Origin: Mogibacterium neglectum
Lineage (GTDB): Bacteria > Bacillota > Clostridia > Peptostreptococcales > Anaerovoracaceae
Direction: 5' to 3'
Assembly (NCBI RefSeq): GCF_030644205.1
Contig: NZ_CP128647.1
Span: forward strand, 372,001-436,000
DNA: 64,000 bases
Part shown: piece after piece, positions 7,869 through 16,984 of the stretch
Position numbering within the stretch: the stretch's first letter is position 1
How the letters are laid out: every line of letters starts with the position of its first letter
Translations under genes and position numbers: made by a program
Notes under the pieces: model-generated
What the model saw: only the letters and a program-made list of their open reading frames with translations
Database searches by the model: none
What the model was told of the DNA's origin: nothing

Positions 7869-8561
7869 ATGAAAAATACAGTTAAGCAGGGCTTAGAGAA
7901 GTCGGTCTTGCGTGAAAGGCTTAGGCTATATGGAATACTCGGAGGTGAAACTCTGCAGGGCATCACCCATAGAGAAGCTGTCATACAAGCGATTGATGGT
8001 GGTATGACGTGTATCCAAATTAGAGAAAAGTATTTAGATGAAAGGCAGTTACTAAAGGTTATTTCTGAGATTAAGCCTCTCTGTGATGAGTCGAATGTTC
8101 CGCTGATAATAAACGATAATGTTGCGATATGTAAAGCTTCAGATGCTAGTGGGGTCCATCTTGGGCTAAGCGACGGTTCGATAGTTGAGGCAAGGAAGCT
8201 TCTTGGCGAAGAGAAGATTATCGGTGCGACTGCACACAATCTCGAGGAAGCTCTAGCAGCAGAAGCCGAAGGTGCTGATTATATAGGTGTGGGCGCTGCT
8301 TTTGGTTCTAATTCAAAGAGTGATGCAATTCAGCTACCTAGCCTTGATGTATACAACATGGTAACGTCGTCGGTAAAAATCCCCGTTATCGCAATCGGCG
8401 GCATCAATATTGATAATATCGGAGCACTAGCAGGTCGTAATCTTGCGGGGGTTGCGGTCATCTCGGCTCTGTTTGGGACACAGGATGTCAGGAAAAGCAC
8501 AGAGGATTTAAGAAAAATGGCAGATAAGTTGCAACACGAAAAGACGAGGTCTGAGATATGA
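7869..8561 (+). CDS. thiE: Thiamine phosphate synthase
   Basis: ThiE joins HMP-pyrophosphate to the thiazole phosphate to make thiamine monophosphate in the cytosol. The 230-residue TIM-barrel shows VIQAIDGGMTCIQIREK near the N-terminus, the diphosphate-binding LIINDNVAIC, GVHLGLSDG, IIGATAHN, GADYIGVGAAFGSNSK and PVIAIGGINIDN, the standard ThiE series. The ATG at 7869 has AGGAG 8 bases upstream; an in-frame ATG at 7833 has no ribosome site. The stop overlaps the thiD start by four bases (ATGA). Under TPP riboswitch control. Confidence 0.94.
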   Translation: MKNTVKQGLEKSVLRERLRLYGILGGETLQGITHREAVIQAIDGGMTCIQIREKYLDERQLLKVISEIKPLCDESNVPLIINDNVAICKASDASGVHLGLSDGSIVEARKLLGEEKIIGATAHNLEEALAAEAEGADYIGVGAAFGSNSKSDAIQLPSLDVYNMVTSSVKIPVIAIGGINIDNIGALAGRNLAGVAVISALFGTQDVRKSTEDLRKMADKLQHEKTRSEI

Positions 8562-9457
8562 AAATTCCGACCGTGCTATCAATTGCAGGTAGTGATCCGA
8601 GCGGCGGAGCGGGTATTCAGGGAGATATCAAGACTATATTTGCCGAGTGTTGCTACGGTATGGCGGCTATTACAGGCCTTACTGCGCAGAATACCAAGGG
8701 CGTGTCGGCGGTTATGCCGGTGACTGCAGACTTTCTTAGGAAACAAATTGAAGAGATACTGCGAGACATACGTCCGGATGCAATAAAAATTGGCATGATT
8801 GTTACGGCTGCACAGGTCGATATAATAGCGAATTTAATTAAGCGCTATAGCCTTGAAAATGTAATCGTTGACCCCGTAATCGCTCCGACAAGTGGAGTGG
8901 AATTTGCGAGTGAAGAAGTGATGAAATCCTTAATCGAGAAGCTCTTTCCTCTATCGACGCTCGTGACACCTAACCTGCCAGAAGCTAAGAGAATATATGA
9001 GATTATAGAATATCAAAAACTTCAGTTGAAAGATGATGGGCAGCTGCAATCTCAATTTAAAATTCAATCGCAGTCGCAAACACAGATTCATGGGAAAGCA
9101 GTAAATCTATCAGCGTCTGAACTAGCATGCTCCATAGGCCGAAGCTGTGGCTGTAATGTGCTCATCAAAGGCGGTCATGCTGAAGGTTGTAGTGCTACGG
9201 ATTATCTGTGGACTGCTAGTGATGAGAATATGATAGGATGCACTGCTGAATTCAAAGGCGATAGGGTAGAGACAACAAGTTCACATGGTACGGGATGCGC
9301 TCTATCCAGCTCAATAGCAGCAAATATGGCGAAAGAGCACACGCTTGAAACCGCAATAGATAGGGGCAAGGAATACGTGACAGCAGCTCTTAAGAGTGAT
9401 ATGCACATAGGAACGGGTAATGGTTCAATAGATCACGGAGCACTTGCGAGACAATGA
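8558..9457 (+). CDS. thiD: Hydroxymethylpyrimidine kinase / phosphomethylpyrimidine kinase with a Gln/Ser-rich insertion
   Basis: ThiD phosphorylates HMP and HMP-phosphate to the pyrophosphate used by ThiE. Ribokinase-fold markers: IAGSDPSGGAGIQGDIKT at 9-26, GMAAITGLTAQNT, IKIGMI (77-82), VIVDPVI, VTPNLPEA (136-143), and catalytic SSHGTGCALSSSIAA. At 299 residues it is about 30 longer than usual. The excess is a low-complexity stretch (about 150-182) rich in Gln, Ser and Lys, placed between the NLPEA helix and the following domain. The catalytic residues are intact, so it should be active. Translationally coupled to thiE. Confidence 0.94.
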   Translation: MKIPTVLSIAGSDPSGGAGIQGDIKTIFAECCYGMAAITGLTAQNTKGVSAVMPVTADFLRKQIEEILRDIRPDAIKIGMIVTAAQVDIIANLIKRYSLENVIVDPVIAPTSGVEFASEEVMKSLIEKLFPLSTLVTPNLPEAKRIYEIIEYQKLQLKDDGQLQSQFKIQSQSQTQIHGKAVNLSASELACSIGRSCGCNVLIKGGHAEGCSATDYLWTASDENMIGCTAEFKGDRVETTSSHGTGCALSSSIAANMAKEHTLETAIDRGKEYVTAALKSDMHIGTGNGSIDHGALARQ

Positions 9458-9535
9458 TAGAAAATTAAAGGGAAATGGGAAAGGGCAAGTTACAATTGTT
9501 ATTAATGGCCTAAAAAAGGCGGAAAAGAGGAAGAA

Positions 9536-10849
9536 ATGGCAAGAAATTATTCGACACAAATAGAAGCGGCGAGAATGGGAATAGTTACACCAGAGCTTGA
9601 AACTGTTGCGGCAAAAGAAAATCGTTCGGTAGATGAGCTGCTACCGCTGCTTGCAGAGGGAAAGATGGTTATCCCGGCAAATATACATCACACATCAATC
9701 GACCCAAACGGTGTTGGAGGAATGCTCAAGACAAAGGTGAACGTAAACCTCGGTATAAGCAGAGACTGCAAGGACTACGATATCGAGATGAAGAAGGTAA
9801 TGAGAGCAGTTGAACTAGGTGCGGAATCAATCATGGATCTATCGAGCCATGGAGATACGCAGCCGTTTAGAAGAAAGCTATGTACCGAATGCCCTGCGAT
9901 GATCGGAACAGTTCCGGTATACGATTCTGTAATCCATTATCAGAGAGATTTAAATACTCTTACTGCACAGGATTTTCTAGATGTCATCAGAATGCATGCT
10001 GAAGACGGAGTGGATTTCGTAACGCTGCACTGCGGGATAACGCGCAAGACGATTGAGCAGATTAAGAACGGTACTCGCGAGATGAATATAGTCAGCAGAG
10101 GAGGAAGTCTTGTATTTGCATGGATGACTATGACAGGTGAGGAAAATCCGTTCTATGAATACTTTGATGAGATTGTCGAGATTTGCCGTGAGCACGATGT
10201 AACGATAAGCCTTGGCGATGCATGTAGACCGGGATGCCTAGCAGATGCAACGGATAACTGTCAGATTGAGGAATTGATTAGACTCGGTGAGCTAACAGAT
10301 AGAGCGTGGGCTAGAGACGTACAGGTTATGATAGAGGGGCCAGGACATGTGCCAATGGATCAGATTGAGGCAAACATGAAGATTCAGGAAACCCTGTGCA
10401 AGGGTGCGCCGTTTTATGTGCTCGGACCTCTCGTTACAGATATTGCGCCAGGATATGACCACATAACAGCTGCCATAGGTGGTGCTATTGCTGCTTGGTC
10501 AGGTGCTGCGTTCCTATGTTATGTTACACCAGCAGAACATCTCGCTCTACCAAATGTAGATGACGTTCACGACGGCATTATCGCCAGCAAAATAGCTGCA
10601 CATGCAGCGGATATTGCTAAGGGTATTCCGGGAGCCCGTGACCAGGATGACAGAATGGCGAAGGCGAGGAGAGAACTCGACTGGGATGCACAGTGGCTAG
10701 AGGCACTTGATCCTGAGACGGCAAAAGAAATAAGAAAATCAAGAATGCCAGAGGAAGACCACTCCGATACTTGTAGCATGTGCGGAAAATTCTGTGCGGT
10801 TAGAAGTATGAATAAAGCACTTTCAGGTGAGGTAATAGACATTCTATAA
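9536..10849 (+). CDS. thiC: Phosphomethylpyrimidine synthase (radical SAM)
   Basis: ThiC rearranges aminoimidazole ribotide to HMP-phosphate, the committed step of the thiamine pyrimidine. The 437-residue form lacks the long N-terminal domain of the E. coli enzyme, as is common in anaerobes. Visible: NVNLGISRD, ESIMDLSSHGD, DFVTLHCGIT, SLGDACRPG, MIEGPGHVPMDQI, and the unusual C-terminal cluster motif CSMCGKFC (Cys-x2-Cys-x4-Cys) that binds the 4Fe-4S cluster. The start follows AAGAGGAAG. Together with thiD and thiE this covers the pyrimidine branch and coupling; thiazole synthesis or salvage genes are not in the window. Confidence 0.96.
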   Translation: MARNYSTQIEAARMGIVTPELETVAAKENRSVDELLPLLAEGKMVIPANIHHTSIDPNGVGGMLKTKVNVNLGISRDCKDYDIEMKKVMRAVELGAESIMDLSSHGDTQPFRRKLCTECPAMIGTVPVYDSVIHYQRDLNTLTAQDFLDVIRMHAEDGVDFVTLHCGITRKTIEQIKNGTREMNIVSRGGSLVFAWMTMTGEENPFYEYFDEIVEICREHDVTISLGDACRPGCLADATDNCQIEELIRLGELTDRAWARDVQVMIEGPGHVPMDQIEANMKIQETLCKGAPFYVLGPLVTDIAPGYDHITAAIGGAIAAWSGAAFLCYVTPAEHLALPNVDDVHDGIIASKIAAHAADIAKGIPGARDQDDRMAKARRELDWDAQWLEALDPETAKEIRKSRMPEEDHSDTCSMCGKFCAVRSMNKALSGEVIDIL

Positions 10850-10894
10850 AGACCAAGCTTTATATATATTACATCCTAAATAGTCATAAATATA

Positions 10895-10930
10895 AAAAGA
10901 AGTGAGCTTAAATGCTCACTTCTTTTATTC
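10895..10930. terminator. Bidirectional terminator between thiC and gdhA
   Basis: The arms AAAAGAAGTGAGC and GCTCACTTCTTTT are perfectly complementary over 13 bp with a 6-base loop, and the A/T ends give a U-tract in both directions. It serves two convergent genes. Confidence 0.85.
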
Positions 10931-10961
10931 CGCTTGGTTTTATGTCTCCAAGTATCAGAGC

Positions 10962-12308
10962 TTATACAATACCCTGCATCATCATTGCTTCTGCAACTCT
11001 CTCGAATCCAGCGATGTTAGCACCAGCTACAAGGTTCTCACCGAGGTTGTACTTAGCACAAGCTTCCTCTGTGATCTTGAAGATGTGAACCATGATATTC
11101 TCTAGCTCAGCGTATACTCTCTCTTTGTTCCAGATGAGGTGTTCAGCGTTCTGTGCCATCTCGAGGCAAGAGCAAGCAACTCCACCAGCGTTAGCAGCCT
11201 TGGCAGGAGCAACTACGCAGCCGTTGTCCATGAGGTACTGAACAGCCTCGTTTGTTGTAGGCATGTTAGCTCCCTCGATGAGGTATCTAGCTCCGTTAGC
11301 AACCATTTCCTTAGCCCAGTCAAGAGTGATATCATTCTGCATTGCGCAAGGTAGGTAAAGGTCAGCCTTAACTTCCCAAGGTCTCTTTCCAGGGATGAAC
11401 TTGGCGTTAGGGAACTTCTCTACATAAGGTGCGCAAACATTCTTGCCAGAATTACGTAGCTCAAGAAGAGTATCAATCTTCTCTGGAGTTGTGATGCCTT
11501 CCTCGTCGAGGATGTATCCGTCTGGTCCGGAAATTGTGATAGGCTTTGCACCTAGCTCAACTAACTTAGTGATTGTTCCCCAAGATACGTTACCGAATCC
11601 AGAAACAACTGCAGTCTTTCCTTCTAAAGAATCACCGAAGTGGTTGAGGACCTCTCTAGCGAAGAATACGATACCGAAACCAGTAGCCTCTGTTCTTCCG
11701 TTTAGTCCACCGTTTGTAGTTCCCTTACCAGTCCATGTTCCATCGTACTGGTTAGTCATTCTCTTGTACTGACCCATCATGTAACCAATCTCTCTGCCGC
11801 CTACACCCATGTCGCCAGCAGGTACGTCAGTGTTAGGGCCGATGTGCTTGTAAAGCTCTGTTACGAAGCTCTGGCAGAATCTCATAACTTCTGCATCCGA
11901 CTTTCCTGCTGGATCGAAGTCAGAACCACCCTTACCACCTCCGATTGGAAGTCCTGTTAGGGAATTCTTGAAGATCTGCTCAAATCCGAGGAACTTAAGG
12001 ATTCCCGGGTAAACGTTAGCCTGGAATCTTATACCACCCTTGTATGGTCCTAGAGCGCTGTTGAACTGCACTCTGTATCCTCTGTTAACCTGAACTTCAC
12101 CATTATCATCAACCCAAGGAACTCTGAACGAAATCATTCTTTCAGGCTCGATAAGTCTCTTTACAAGACCGGCTTTCTCGTACTCAGGATGAGTTTCGAG
12201 AACTGGCTCGATTGATAGTAGAACTTCTTCTACAGTCTGAAGGAACTCAGGCTCGTTTGGATAGTTCTTCTTAGCGATGTCGATGTACTTTTGTGAAATA
12301 TTAGCCAT
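10962..12308 (-). CDS. gdhA: NADP-type glutamate dehydrogenase
   Basis: Interconverts glutamate and 2-oxoglutarate plus ammonium, linking carbon and nitrogen metabolism. The 448-residue hexameric (family I, small subunit) form shows the substrate lysine blocks GLPIGGGKGGSDFDP and DVPAGDMGVG, the Rossmann SGFGNVSWG, and the C-terminal GANMPTTNEAVQYL and ANAGGVACSCLEMAQN. The start at 12308 has AAGGAG 8 bases upstream; an in-frame ATG ten codons earlier has no ribosome site and lies in the leader. Single-gene unit with its own promoter and terminator. Codon use is biased, suggesting high expression. Confidence 0.97.
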   Translation of the reverse strand: MANISQKYIDIAKKNYPNEPEFLQTVEEVLLSIEPVLETHPEYEKAGLVKRLIEPERMISFRVPWVDDNGEVQVNRGYRVQFNSALGPYKGGIRFQANVYPGILKFLGFEQIFKNSLTGLPIGGGKGGSDFDPAGKSDAEVMRFCQSFVTELYKHIGPNTDVPAGDMGVGGREIGYMMGQYKRMTNQYDGTWTGKGTTNGGLNGRTEATGFGIVFFAREVLNHFGDSLEGKTAVVSGFGNVSWGTITKLVELGAKPITISGPDGYILDEEGITTPEKIDTLLELRNSGKNVCAPYVEKFPNAKFIPGKRPWEVKADLYLPCAMQNDITLDWAKEMVANGARYLIEGANMPTTNEAVQYLMDNGCVVAPAKAANAGGVACSCLEMAQNAEHLIWNKERVYAELENIMVHIFKITEEACAKYNLGENLVAGANIAGFERVAEAMMMQGIV

Positions 12309-12377
12309 TTTAAACTCCTTACAAAAAATACAATACAATAATGTATAAATTCTGGTGTCTCTACACCATATAGTTGA

Positions 12378-12406
12378 ATTTTAGCACTCTGATAATACGC
12401 TGTCAA
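12378..12406 (-). promoter_or_regulatory. gdhA promoter
   Basis: On the minus strand TTGACA (12406-12401), 17-base spacer, TAAAAT (12383-12378), followed by a leader of about 65 bases to the gdhA start. Confidence 0.8.
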
Positions 12407-12550
12407 CGTGTATACAATATGTAAAAATACTCTATCAATAAAGTTGGAACGACGATTATTCAATAGTTTGACAGATTTTTAATATTAGATTAATGCGAGT
12501 CACTATGATAAAATTAAATGTAATTGTTTTATAGAAGAAAGTTGAGAGAA

Positions 12551-14878
12551 ATGGATCTGAGCAGACTTAACAAAGAGCAACAAGAAGCGGTAAAGCATAC
12601 GGAAGGTCCGCTGCTGATTTTAGCTAGTGCTGGCAGCGGGAAGACCACTATGATGACACACCGCATAGCGTATATGCTAGAAATGGGTGTGAGTCCTTAT
12701 AATATCTTGGCTGTTACATTTACTAATAAAGCTGCTGGGGAGATGAAGGATAGGATTGAGTCATTAACTGGGGCTACTCGAGGCATGTGGGTGATGACCT
12801 TTCACGCCATGTGTGTTCGTATACTCAGAAATCATGGAGAAGTTCTAGGATTTAGGAATGGATTTTCAATATACGATGAGTCAGATAAGAAGGCGCTACT
12901 CAAAAGAATCGTCAAAGACCTCAACATCGATGAGAAAATCTACCCAGTTTCTTACCTTGGGAGCGTGATAAGCTCTTGCAAGGAGGCTGAGGAAGATCCT
13001 GATGATTATATAGAGAATAACTCTATGAATTTCAAAGCCGAGACAGTCGCAAAGGTCTATTCCAGATACATGGAAGATCTGCAGCAGAATAACGCAATGG
13101 ATTTTGATGATTTACTCTGGAACGCTGTTAAGGTATTTGAGACGAGCAACGAGGTGCTTTCGTATTACCAAGAAAGATTTAAATATATAATGGTAGATGA
13201 GTATCAGGATACCAATTATCTGCAGTATAAGCTGGTACATGCTTTGGCGGAGAAGAGCCACAATTTATGTGTGGTCGGCGATGACGACCAATGCATATAT
13301 CAATGGAGAGGTGCAGATATTAGGAATATTCTTGATTTCGAGAAGGATTTTCCTGAAACCAAGGTTATCAAGCTAGAGCAGAACTACAGATCCGATGCCA
13401 ATATTTTAGGTTTAGCCAATTCTGTTATTGCAAACAATAGAAACCGCAAGGCGAAGGCACTTTGGACAGAGAGAAATGAAGGTAGCAAGATAACATACCG
13501 CAGACTCGAGGATGAACAGAGAGAGGCTTGGTATGTAGGCGGAGAAATTCAGCGTTTGCATGACGAAGAGGGGGTTCCGTTTAACGATATGGCCATCTTG
13601 TATCGCAAAAATGCGCAGTCAAGGCCTTTTGAAGAAAAATTTTCATTTAGAGGAATCCCGTACAGAGTGTTAGGTGGCACGAGATTTTATGACCGCAAGG
13701 AAATCAAAGATGTGATGGCATATATGCACCTCGTTGAGAATCCCAGCGATGATGTTGCGATGGCGAGGATAATCAACGAGCCTAAGAGGGGACTTGGACC
13801 GAAGAGTCTCGGTGGAATAGTGTCATATGCGAAGGCATATAAGCTCAGCATATTTGAAGCGCTTAAGGAGCAGGAAGTTCTCAGTTCACTGTCAAAGAAA
13901 TCGAGAGCGGCTGTAGAAGATTTAGTCACGATGCTCGATGAGCTTGGAGTTGAACAGGACAATATGGAGCTTTCAGATATTTATGACAATCTCATCAGAC
14001 GCTCGGGTTATCTGACAGCGCTTGAAGCAGAAAATACAGTCGAAGCAGATGCGAGAATTGAGAATATCCTGGAGCTTCGCTCAGTAATCGCAGAATTCGA
14101 GGAGAAAGCAGTAGGCTCAGTGCTTACGGAGGAAGAAGACGAGTTCAGAGAGGAGAGGGATAGACTTAGAGAAGATGGATTTGATGTAAAAGAACCCACC
14201 TTGCTCCAGTCGTTCCTCGAGAGAATCGCACTTCTATCGGATATAGATAACAGGGATGAGAGCGAAGATGCGGTGGTGATGATGACGCTGCATAGCTCAA
14301 AGGGTCTGGAATTCCCCGTGGTATTTATGCCAGGAATGGAAAACGGATTATTTCCTGGCTCAGCGTCTATGGATGATCCTAGTAAGATGGAGGAGGAGCG
14401 CAGGCTCTGCTACGTTGGAATTACAAGAGCTATGAGGAAGCTGTACCTGACAGGCGCGCAGACTAGGATGCTATACGGTAGAACGGACTTCACGATTGAA
14501 TCAGAATTCATGCGAGAGATGGATACGGATTTGCTCGATGGTGACCAGACTGTAGCTGAGAGATCTGCTATGGCAGGCGGACTGCATGGAGATGGAGGAA
14601 TACTCGGCGCGAGAGAATTTAAGGGTAGATATGAAGGCAGTGCTGATGGTTATGATGCCAGCTTCTCGAGACCATTTGATGCGCTGAAATTCGCTAAGAA
14701 ACAGGCGTCCAAGGGAATAAGCAACGAAGGCTTTGAGGAGGGAGACAGGATTCGTCATCCGAAGTTTGGCGAAGGTCTGCTCATAGACCAGGATGCCAAG
14801 ACGCTGACTATTGCCTTTGACTCTGTTGGGATTAAAAAGCTTGGCAAGGGCTTCGTCAAGCTGACTAAAGTCAAGTAG
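12551..14878 (+). CDS. pcrA: DNA helicase PcrA/UvrD
   Basis: A superfamily 1A 3'-5' DNA helicase (775 residues) for repair and plasmid replication. Helicase motifs in order: LNKEQQEAV (Q motif), ASAGSGKTTMM (I), VTFTNKAAGEM (Ia), VDEYQDTN (II), VVGDDDQCIYQWRGA (III), LEQNYRS (IV), LHSSKGLEF (V) and CYVGITRAM (VI). A Gly-poor linker and a C-terminal Tudor-like segment (GDRIRHPKFGEGLLI) follow, typical of PcrA. The ATG at 12551 is preferred over 12524 because it opens the conserved MDLSRLNKEQ and follows GTTGAGAG. ligA follows by 69 bases, a pairing common in Firmicutes. Confidence 0.96.
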   Translation: MDLSRLNKEQQEAVKHTEGPLLILASAGSGKTTMMTHRIAYMLEMGVSPYNILAVTFTNKAAGEMKDRIESLTGATRGMWVMTFHAMCVRILRNHGEVLGFRNGFSIYDESDKKALLKRIVKDLNIDEKIYPVSYLGSVISSCKEAEEDPDDYIENNSMNFKAETVAKVYSRYMEDLQQNNAMDFDDLLWNAVKVFETSNEVLSYYQERFKYIMVDEYQDTNYLQYKLVHALAEKSHNLCVVGDDDQCIYQWRGADIRNILDFEKDFPETKVIKLEQNYRSDANILGLANSVIANNRNRKAKALWTERNEGSKITYRRLEDEQREAWYVGGEIQRLHDEEGVPFNDMAILYRKNAQSRPFEEKFSFRGIPYRVLGGTRFYDRKEIKDVMAYMHLVENPSDDVAMARIINEPKRGLGPKSLGGIVSYAKAYKLSIFEALKEQEVLSSLSKKSRAAVEDLVTMLDELGVEQDNMELSDIYDNLIRRSGYLTALEAENTVEADARIENILELRSVIAEFEEKAVGSVLTEEEDEFREERDRLREDGFDVKEPTLLQSFLERIALLSDIDNRDESEDAVVMMTLHSSKGLEFPVVFMPGMENGLFPGSASMDDPSKMEEERRLCYVGITRAMRKLYLTGAQTRMLYGRTDFTIESEFMREMDTDLLDGDQTVAERSAMAGGLHGDGGILGAREFKGRYEGSADGYDASFSRPFDALKFAKKQASKGISNEGFEEGDRIRHPKFGEGLLIDQDAKTLTIAFDSVGIKKLGKGFVKLTKVK

Positions 14879-14947
14879 TGACTATAGAAGTAAAGGCATT
14901 TGCAGGAAAGAACTCGCTAGCAGTAAGAGAATAAAATAGGGGACATT

Positions 14948-16909
14948 ATGAATCTTGATGACAAGAAGAAAAGAATAGAGGAGTTAATAGAAACTCTCAA
15001 CGGGGCTTCGGCGGCATACTATGACGAGGCCAGTGAAATCATGAGCAATTATGAATACGATGCACTATATGATGAGCTCGAATCACTTGAGAAGGAGACA
15101 GGATATACTCCCCTGAATAGTCCGACTAAGAATGTCGGTTACACAGTTCAGTCGGAGTTACCTAAGGAGAAGCACCGAAGCCGTATGCTGAGCCTTGATA
15201 AGACTAAGAGCCGAGAAGAGCTCGCAGCTTGGCTTGGAGATCATGAGGGGTTGTTATCATGGAAGCTCGATGGCTTAACTGTAGTGCTCACATATGAAGG
15301 AGGAGAGTTAGTCAAGGCGGTGACACGCGGAAACGGGGATATAGGCGAGGTTATCACGCCTAATGCACGTGTATTTGTCAATGTACCAAAGCGCATTCCA
15401 TATGACGGGCATGCTGTAATTCGTGGAGAGGCGGTTATTACCTACGAGGAATTCGATAGAATCAATGCTACGATTGATGATGCAGATGCGAAGTACAAGA
15501 ATCCGAGAAATTTATGCAGTGGCAGTGTAAGGCAGCTTAACAGCAAAATAACTGCTGAGAGAAATGTTCGGTTCTACGCTTTCACGCTCAGCGAAGCGGA
15601 TGGTGTAGATTATGAAGGGCTACGCTCCAACCAGATGAAATGGATGGTGGAGCAGGGCTTTGATGTGGTTGAATACGTGAAGGTGGATGACAAGAATATT
15701 TTCGAAGCGATAGATAATTATGCAGAGAGAGTTCACAGCTTCGAGATTCCTTCAGATGGGCTTGTCCTGACCTTAGAGGATTTAGAATATTCGGCAACAC
15801 TTGGAACAACTGCAAAGTTTCCACGTGATTCACTGGCTTTCAAGTGGGCAGATCAGCAAGCTGAGACCATTCTCCGTGAGATTGAATGGAGTCCATCGAG
15901 AACAGGCCTGCTCAATCCGATTGCTATATTTGACCCGGTAGAACTCGAAGGAACTACGGTTAAGAGGGCATCAGTTCATAATCTGAACATAATGGAAACC
16001 CTTAAGCTCGGCATCGGTGACACTATCACCGTGTACAAGGCGAATATGATAATACCACAGATTGGTGATAACCTTACTAAGAGTGGTAATATTGAGCTTC
16101 CTAATCATTGTCCGGTCTGCGATGGCGGCACAGAGGTAAAGCTGATGACAGGCACAAAGGTTCTCACCTGCACCAACCCAAATTGCCTCGCTAAGCAGGT
16201 GAAGAGATTTTCGCTATTCGTATCGAGGGACGCACTTAATATCGAAGGACTATCCGAACAGACTTTGCTAAAGTTCATAGGACTCGGTTATATCAGGTCT
16301 TTTGCGGATATATTCCGTCTAAAGAAGCATAGAGATGAGATCGTGGAATTAGATGGTTTCGGTAAAAAGTCTTATGATAAATTATCATCATCGATAGAGA
16401 AGGCACGCCATACAGTACCAACTAGAATTCTTGTAGCTCTTGGTATACCTGGGGTTGGAGTTACGACTGCTGCTCAGATTGCAAGGGCATATGAGAATAA
16501 ATGGACTAAGATTTCTTCACTCACCTATGATGAACTGACAACCATTAGTGGCATCGGGGAAGTTATGGCTAGAGACTATGAGGCCTTTTTTGAAGATGAA
16601 CATAACAAGTCGACCGTTGCGGATCTAGTGAGCGAACTAGACATAGATGAGAGCTATGAGCAGGTTGGGACGGTTTTATCAGGCGAGATCTTTGTGATAA
16701 CAGGCAGTCTTGAGCACTACAAGAGTCGCACTGAGCTCAAGAAGGAAATAGAGACACAAGGGGGCAAGGTGGTTGGAAGTGTCAGTAAAAATACTAGCTA
16801 TCTCATTACCAACAACCCAGAATCAGGTTCATCAAAGAACAAGGCAGCGACGGAACTCGGCGTAAAAATTATAACAGAAGATGAAATTCGCACGATGCTC
16901 GGATATTAG
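14948..16909 (+). CDS. ligA: NAD-dependent DNA ligase
   Basis: Seals nicks in replication and repair using NAD. At 653 residues it is of normal length. The AMP-accepting lysine is K106 in SWKLDGL; RGNGDIGE, GEAVITYEEF and LAFKWADQQ are the other nucleotidyl-transferase motifs. Then come the OB fold (GIGDTITVYKANMIIPQI), the four-Cys zinc finger (CPVC then CTNPNC), helix-hairpin-helix repeats and a C-terminal BRCT domain (SGEIFVITGSLEHYKSR). Ribosome site AGGGGA precedes the ATG. Probably cotranscribed with pcrA. Confidence 0.97.
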   Translation: MNLDDKKKRIEELIETLNGASAAYYDEASEIMSNYEYDALYDELESLEKETGYTPLNSPTKNVGYTVQSELPKEKHRSRMLSLDKTKSREELAAWLGDHEGLLSWKLDGLTVVLTYEGGELVKAVTRGNGDIGEVITPNARVFVNVPKRIPYDGHAVIRGEAVITYEEFDRINATIDDADAKYKNPRNLCSGSVRQLNSKITAERNVRFYAFTLSEADGVDYEGLRSNQMKWMVEQGFDVVEYVKVDDKNIFEAIDNYAERVHSFEIPSDGLVLTLEDLEYSATLGTTAKFPRDSLAFKWADQQAETILREIEWSPSRTGLLNPIAIFDPVELEGTTVKRASVHNLNIMETLKLGIGDTITVYKANMIIPQIGDNLTKSGNIELPNHCPVCDGGTEVKLMTGTKVLTCTNPNCLAKQVKRFSLFVSRDALNIEGLSEQTLLKFIGLGYIRSFADIFRLKKHRDEIVELDGFGKKSYDKLSSSIEKARHTVPTRILVALGIPGVGVTTAAQIARAYENKWTKISSLTYDELTTISGIGEVMARDYEAFFEDEHNKSTVADLVSELDIDESYEQVGTVLSGEIFVITGSLEHYKSRTELKKEIETQGGKVVGSVSKNTSYLITNNPESGSSKNKAATELGVKIITEDEIRTMLGY

Positions 16910-16984
16910 GGGGTTATCGAAAAGACTATTTCGATATATAATGAATATTCGCAATACTAAATTTTAGAATGAGGAGGAGGGCCA

